Shown piece by piece: positions 12,442-12,958 of a stretch of DNA of 12,958 nt. A model generated the notes under the pieces. It ran no database searches. It was given only the letters and a program-made list of their open reading frames with translations, and had not been told where the DNA came from. Location: positions 1 through 12,958 of the forward strand of contig JANXSA010000328.1 of assembly GCA_025352915.1 (NCBI GenBank), read 5' to 3'. Within the stretch, counting starts at the first letter, position 1, and each line of letters begins with the position of its first letter. The translations under genes were made by a program, and so were the position numbers. Source of the DNA: Rhodospirillales bacterium (lineage in GTDB: Bacteria > Pseudomonadota > Alphaproteobacteria > Acetobacterales > Acetobacteraceae).

Positions 12442-12958
12442 TCAGGCGCTCTCGTATAGCCGCGTCAGCACGAACTCCCGGTGGCCGAGCGCCTCGGCGG
12501 CGGTAAGACGGCCGTTGGCGGTGCGGAACATGCATTCGAGCAGCTTGTCGCCGGCCTCGTCGGGCGACATTTCACGGCGCAGCAGGCCGGACACGTCGAC
12601 GTCGACGTGTTCGGACATGGTGCGCACGGTGCGCGGGTTGGCGCAGATCTTTATCGTCGGCAATATCGGGTTGCCGATGACATTGCCCTGGCCCGTCGGG
12701 AAGAAATGAACGACGTAACCCGAAGCCGCGCACAGGGTCACCATTTCGGCCGCGGCCGAGGACGAATCCATGAACCACAGCCCGGGACCGGTCGGCTCCT
12801 CGGCCTTGTCGAGCACCCCGTCAACGAGGCATTTGCGGCCGATTTTCTGGATATTGCCAAGGGCCTTTTCCTCTATGGTAGTCAGGCCGCCGAGAATGTT
12901 GCCCTTGGTCGGCTGCGAATCGGACAGGTCGCTGGTCTTGTGGCGGTTGATGTCTTCC
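12442..12958 (-). CDS. UxaA-family lyase, possibly (2R)-sulfolactate sulfo-lyase beta subunit (5' end missing)
   Basis: The frame is open from the window edge to the TGA at 12442-12444, giving 171 C-terminal residues. The visible part starts [20 protein letters not shown], continues with [17 protein letters not shown] and [14 protein letters not shown], and has [36 protein letters not shown] and a final [16 protein letters not shown]. This is the C-terminal half of the UxaA (altronate dehydratase / galactarate dehydratase) family. The MDSSSAAAE segment and the [13 protein letters not shown] loop, rather than the TGRGS type of altronate dehydratase, are what I recall from SuyB, which with SuyA cleaves (2R)-sulfolactate to pyruvate and sulfite. 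The YeiH exporter nearby fits. SuyA and the N-terminal half are outside the window, so the substrate is not settled. GTG at 12816 is internal, not the start. Confidence 0.8.
   Translation of the reverse strand, partial: EDINRHKTSDLSDSQPTKGNILGGLTTIEEKALGNIQKIGRKCLVDGVLDKAEEPTGPGLWFMDSSSAAAEMVTLCAASGYVVHFFPTGQGNVIGNPILPTIKICANPRTVRTMSEHVDVDVSGLLRREMSPDEAGDKLLECMFRTANGRLTAAEALGHREFVLTRLYESA

Noticed and set aside
1..12958. CRISPR arrays, tRNA or rRNA genes, transposases, integrases, toxin-antitoxin pairs
   Set aside because: I looked for regularly spaced repeats, RNA gene sequences and mobile-element proteins on both strands and saw none.

Overview
The window is GC-rich, densely coding DNA from a Gram-negative bacterium, most likely a proteobacterium. 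Three envelope features point that way: an outer-membrane YjbH-type exopolysaccharide protein, a YjbF/GfcB-type lipoprotein and a periplasmic TAXI binding protein. I cannot separate Alpha- from Betaproteobacteria by eye. No rRNA, tRNA, CRISPR array, integrase or intact insertion sequence is visible.

Left third (1-4634), exopolysaccharide export. The 3' end of an unidentified gene overlaps yjbH (91-2493, +) by one base. Next comes a polyprenyl-phosphate sugar-phosphate transferase of the WecA/MraY superfamily (2757-3818, +). A convergent YjbF/GfcB-like lipoprotein gene follows (3951-4634, -). These genes would start lipid-linked glycan synthesis at the inner membrane and serve secretion through the envelope. 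Base composition is extremely GC-rich here.

Middle (4779-9727), the most interesting part. A fused TRAP permease (4779-6806, -) and its likely TAXI-type solute-binding protein (8771-9727, -) are separated by a divergent two-gene unit on the + strand: a RuBisCO-like protein (form IV, 7069-8172) and a small cupin (8203-8691). RLP plus cupin is the gene pair that in Rhodospirillum rubrum converts 5-methylthioribulose-1-phosphate through 1-methylthioxylulose-5-phosphate to 1-deoxyxylulose-5-phosphate (the methylthioadenosine-isoprenoid shunt). Embedding it inside a TRAP transporter locus suggests uptake of a pathway-linked substrate. An 18-bp inverted repeat lies between permease and RLP, a strong bidirectional terminator lies between cupin and TAXI gene, and a perfect -10 hexamer sits in the loop of an 11-bp inverted repeat upstream of the TAXI gene.

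Right third (9890-12958). A VOC-fold protein (-), a YeiH-type putative sulfate exporter (-), a class I SAM-dependent methyltransferase (+) and the C-terminal part of a UxaA-family lyase resembling (2R)-sulfolactate sulfo-lyase beta subunit (-, cut by the window edge). The exporter and the possible sulfo-lyase give this side an organosulfur flavour that fits a methylthio-sugar reading of the RLP-cupin pair, but this link is inference. No transcriptional regulator and no MTA phosphorylase (mtnP) or MTR-1-P isomerase (mtnA) gene is in the window.
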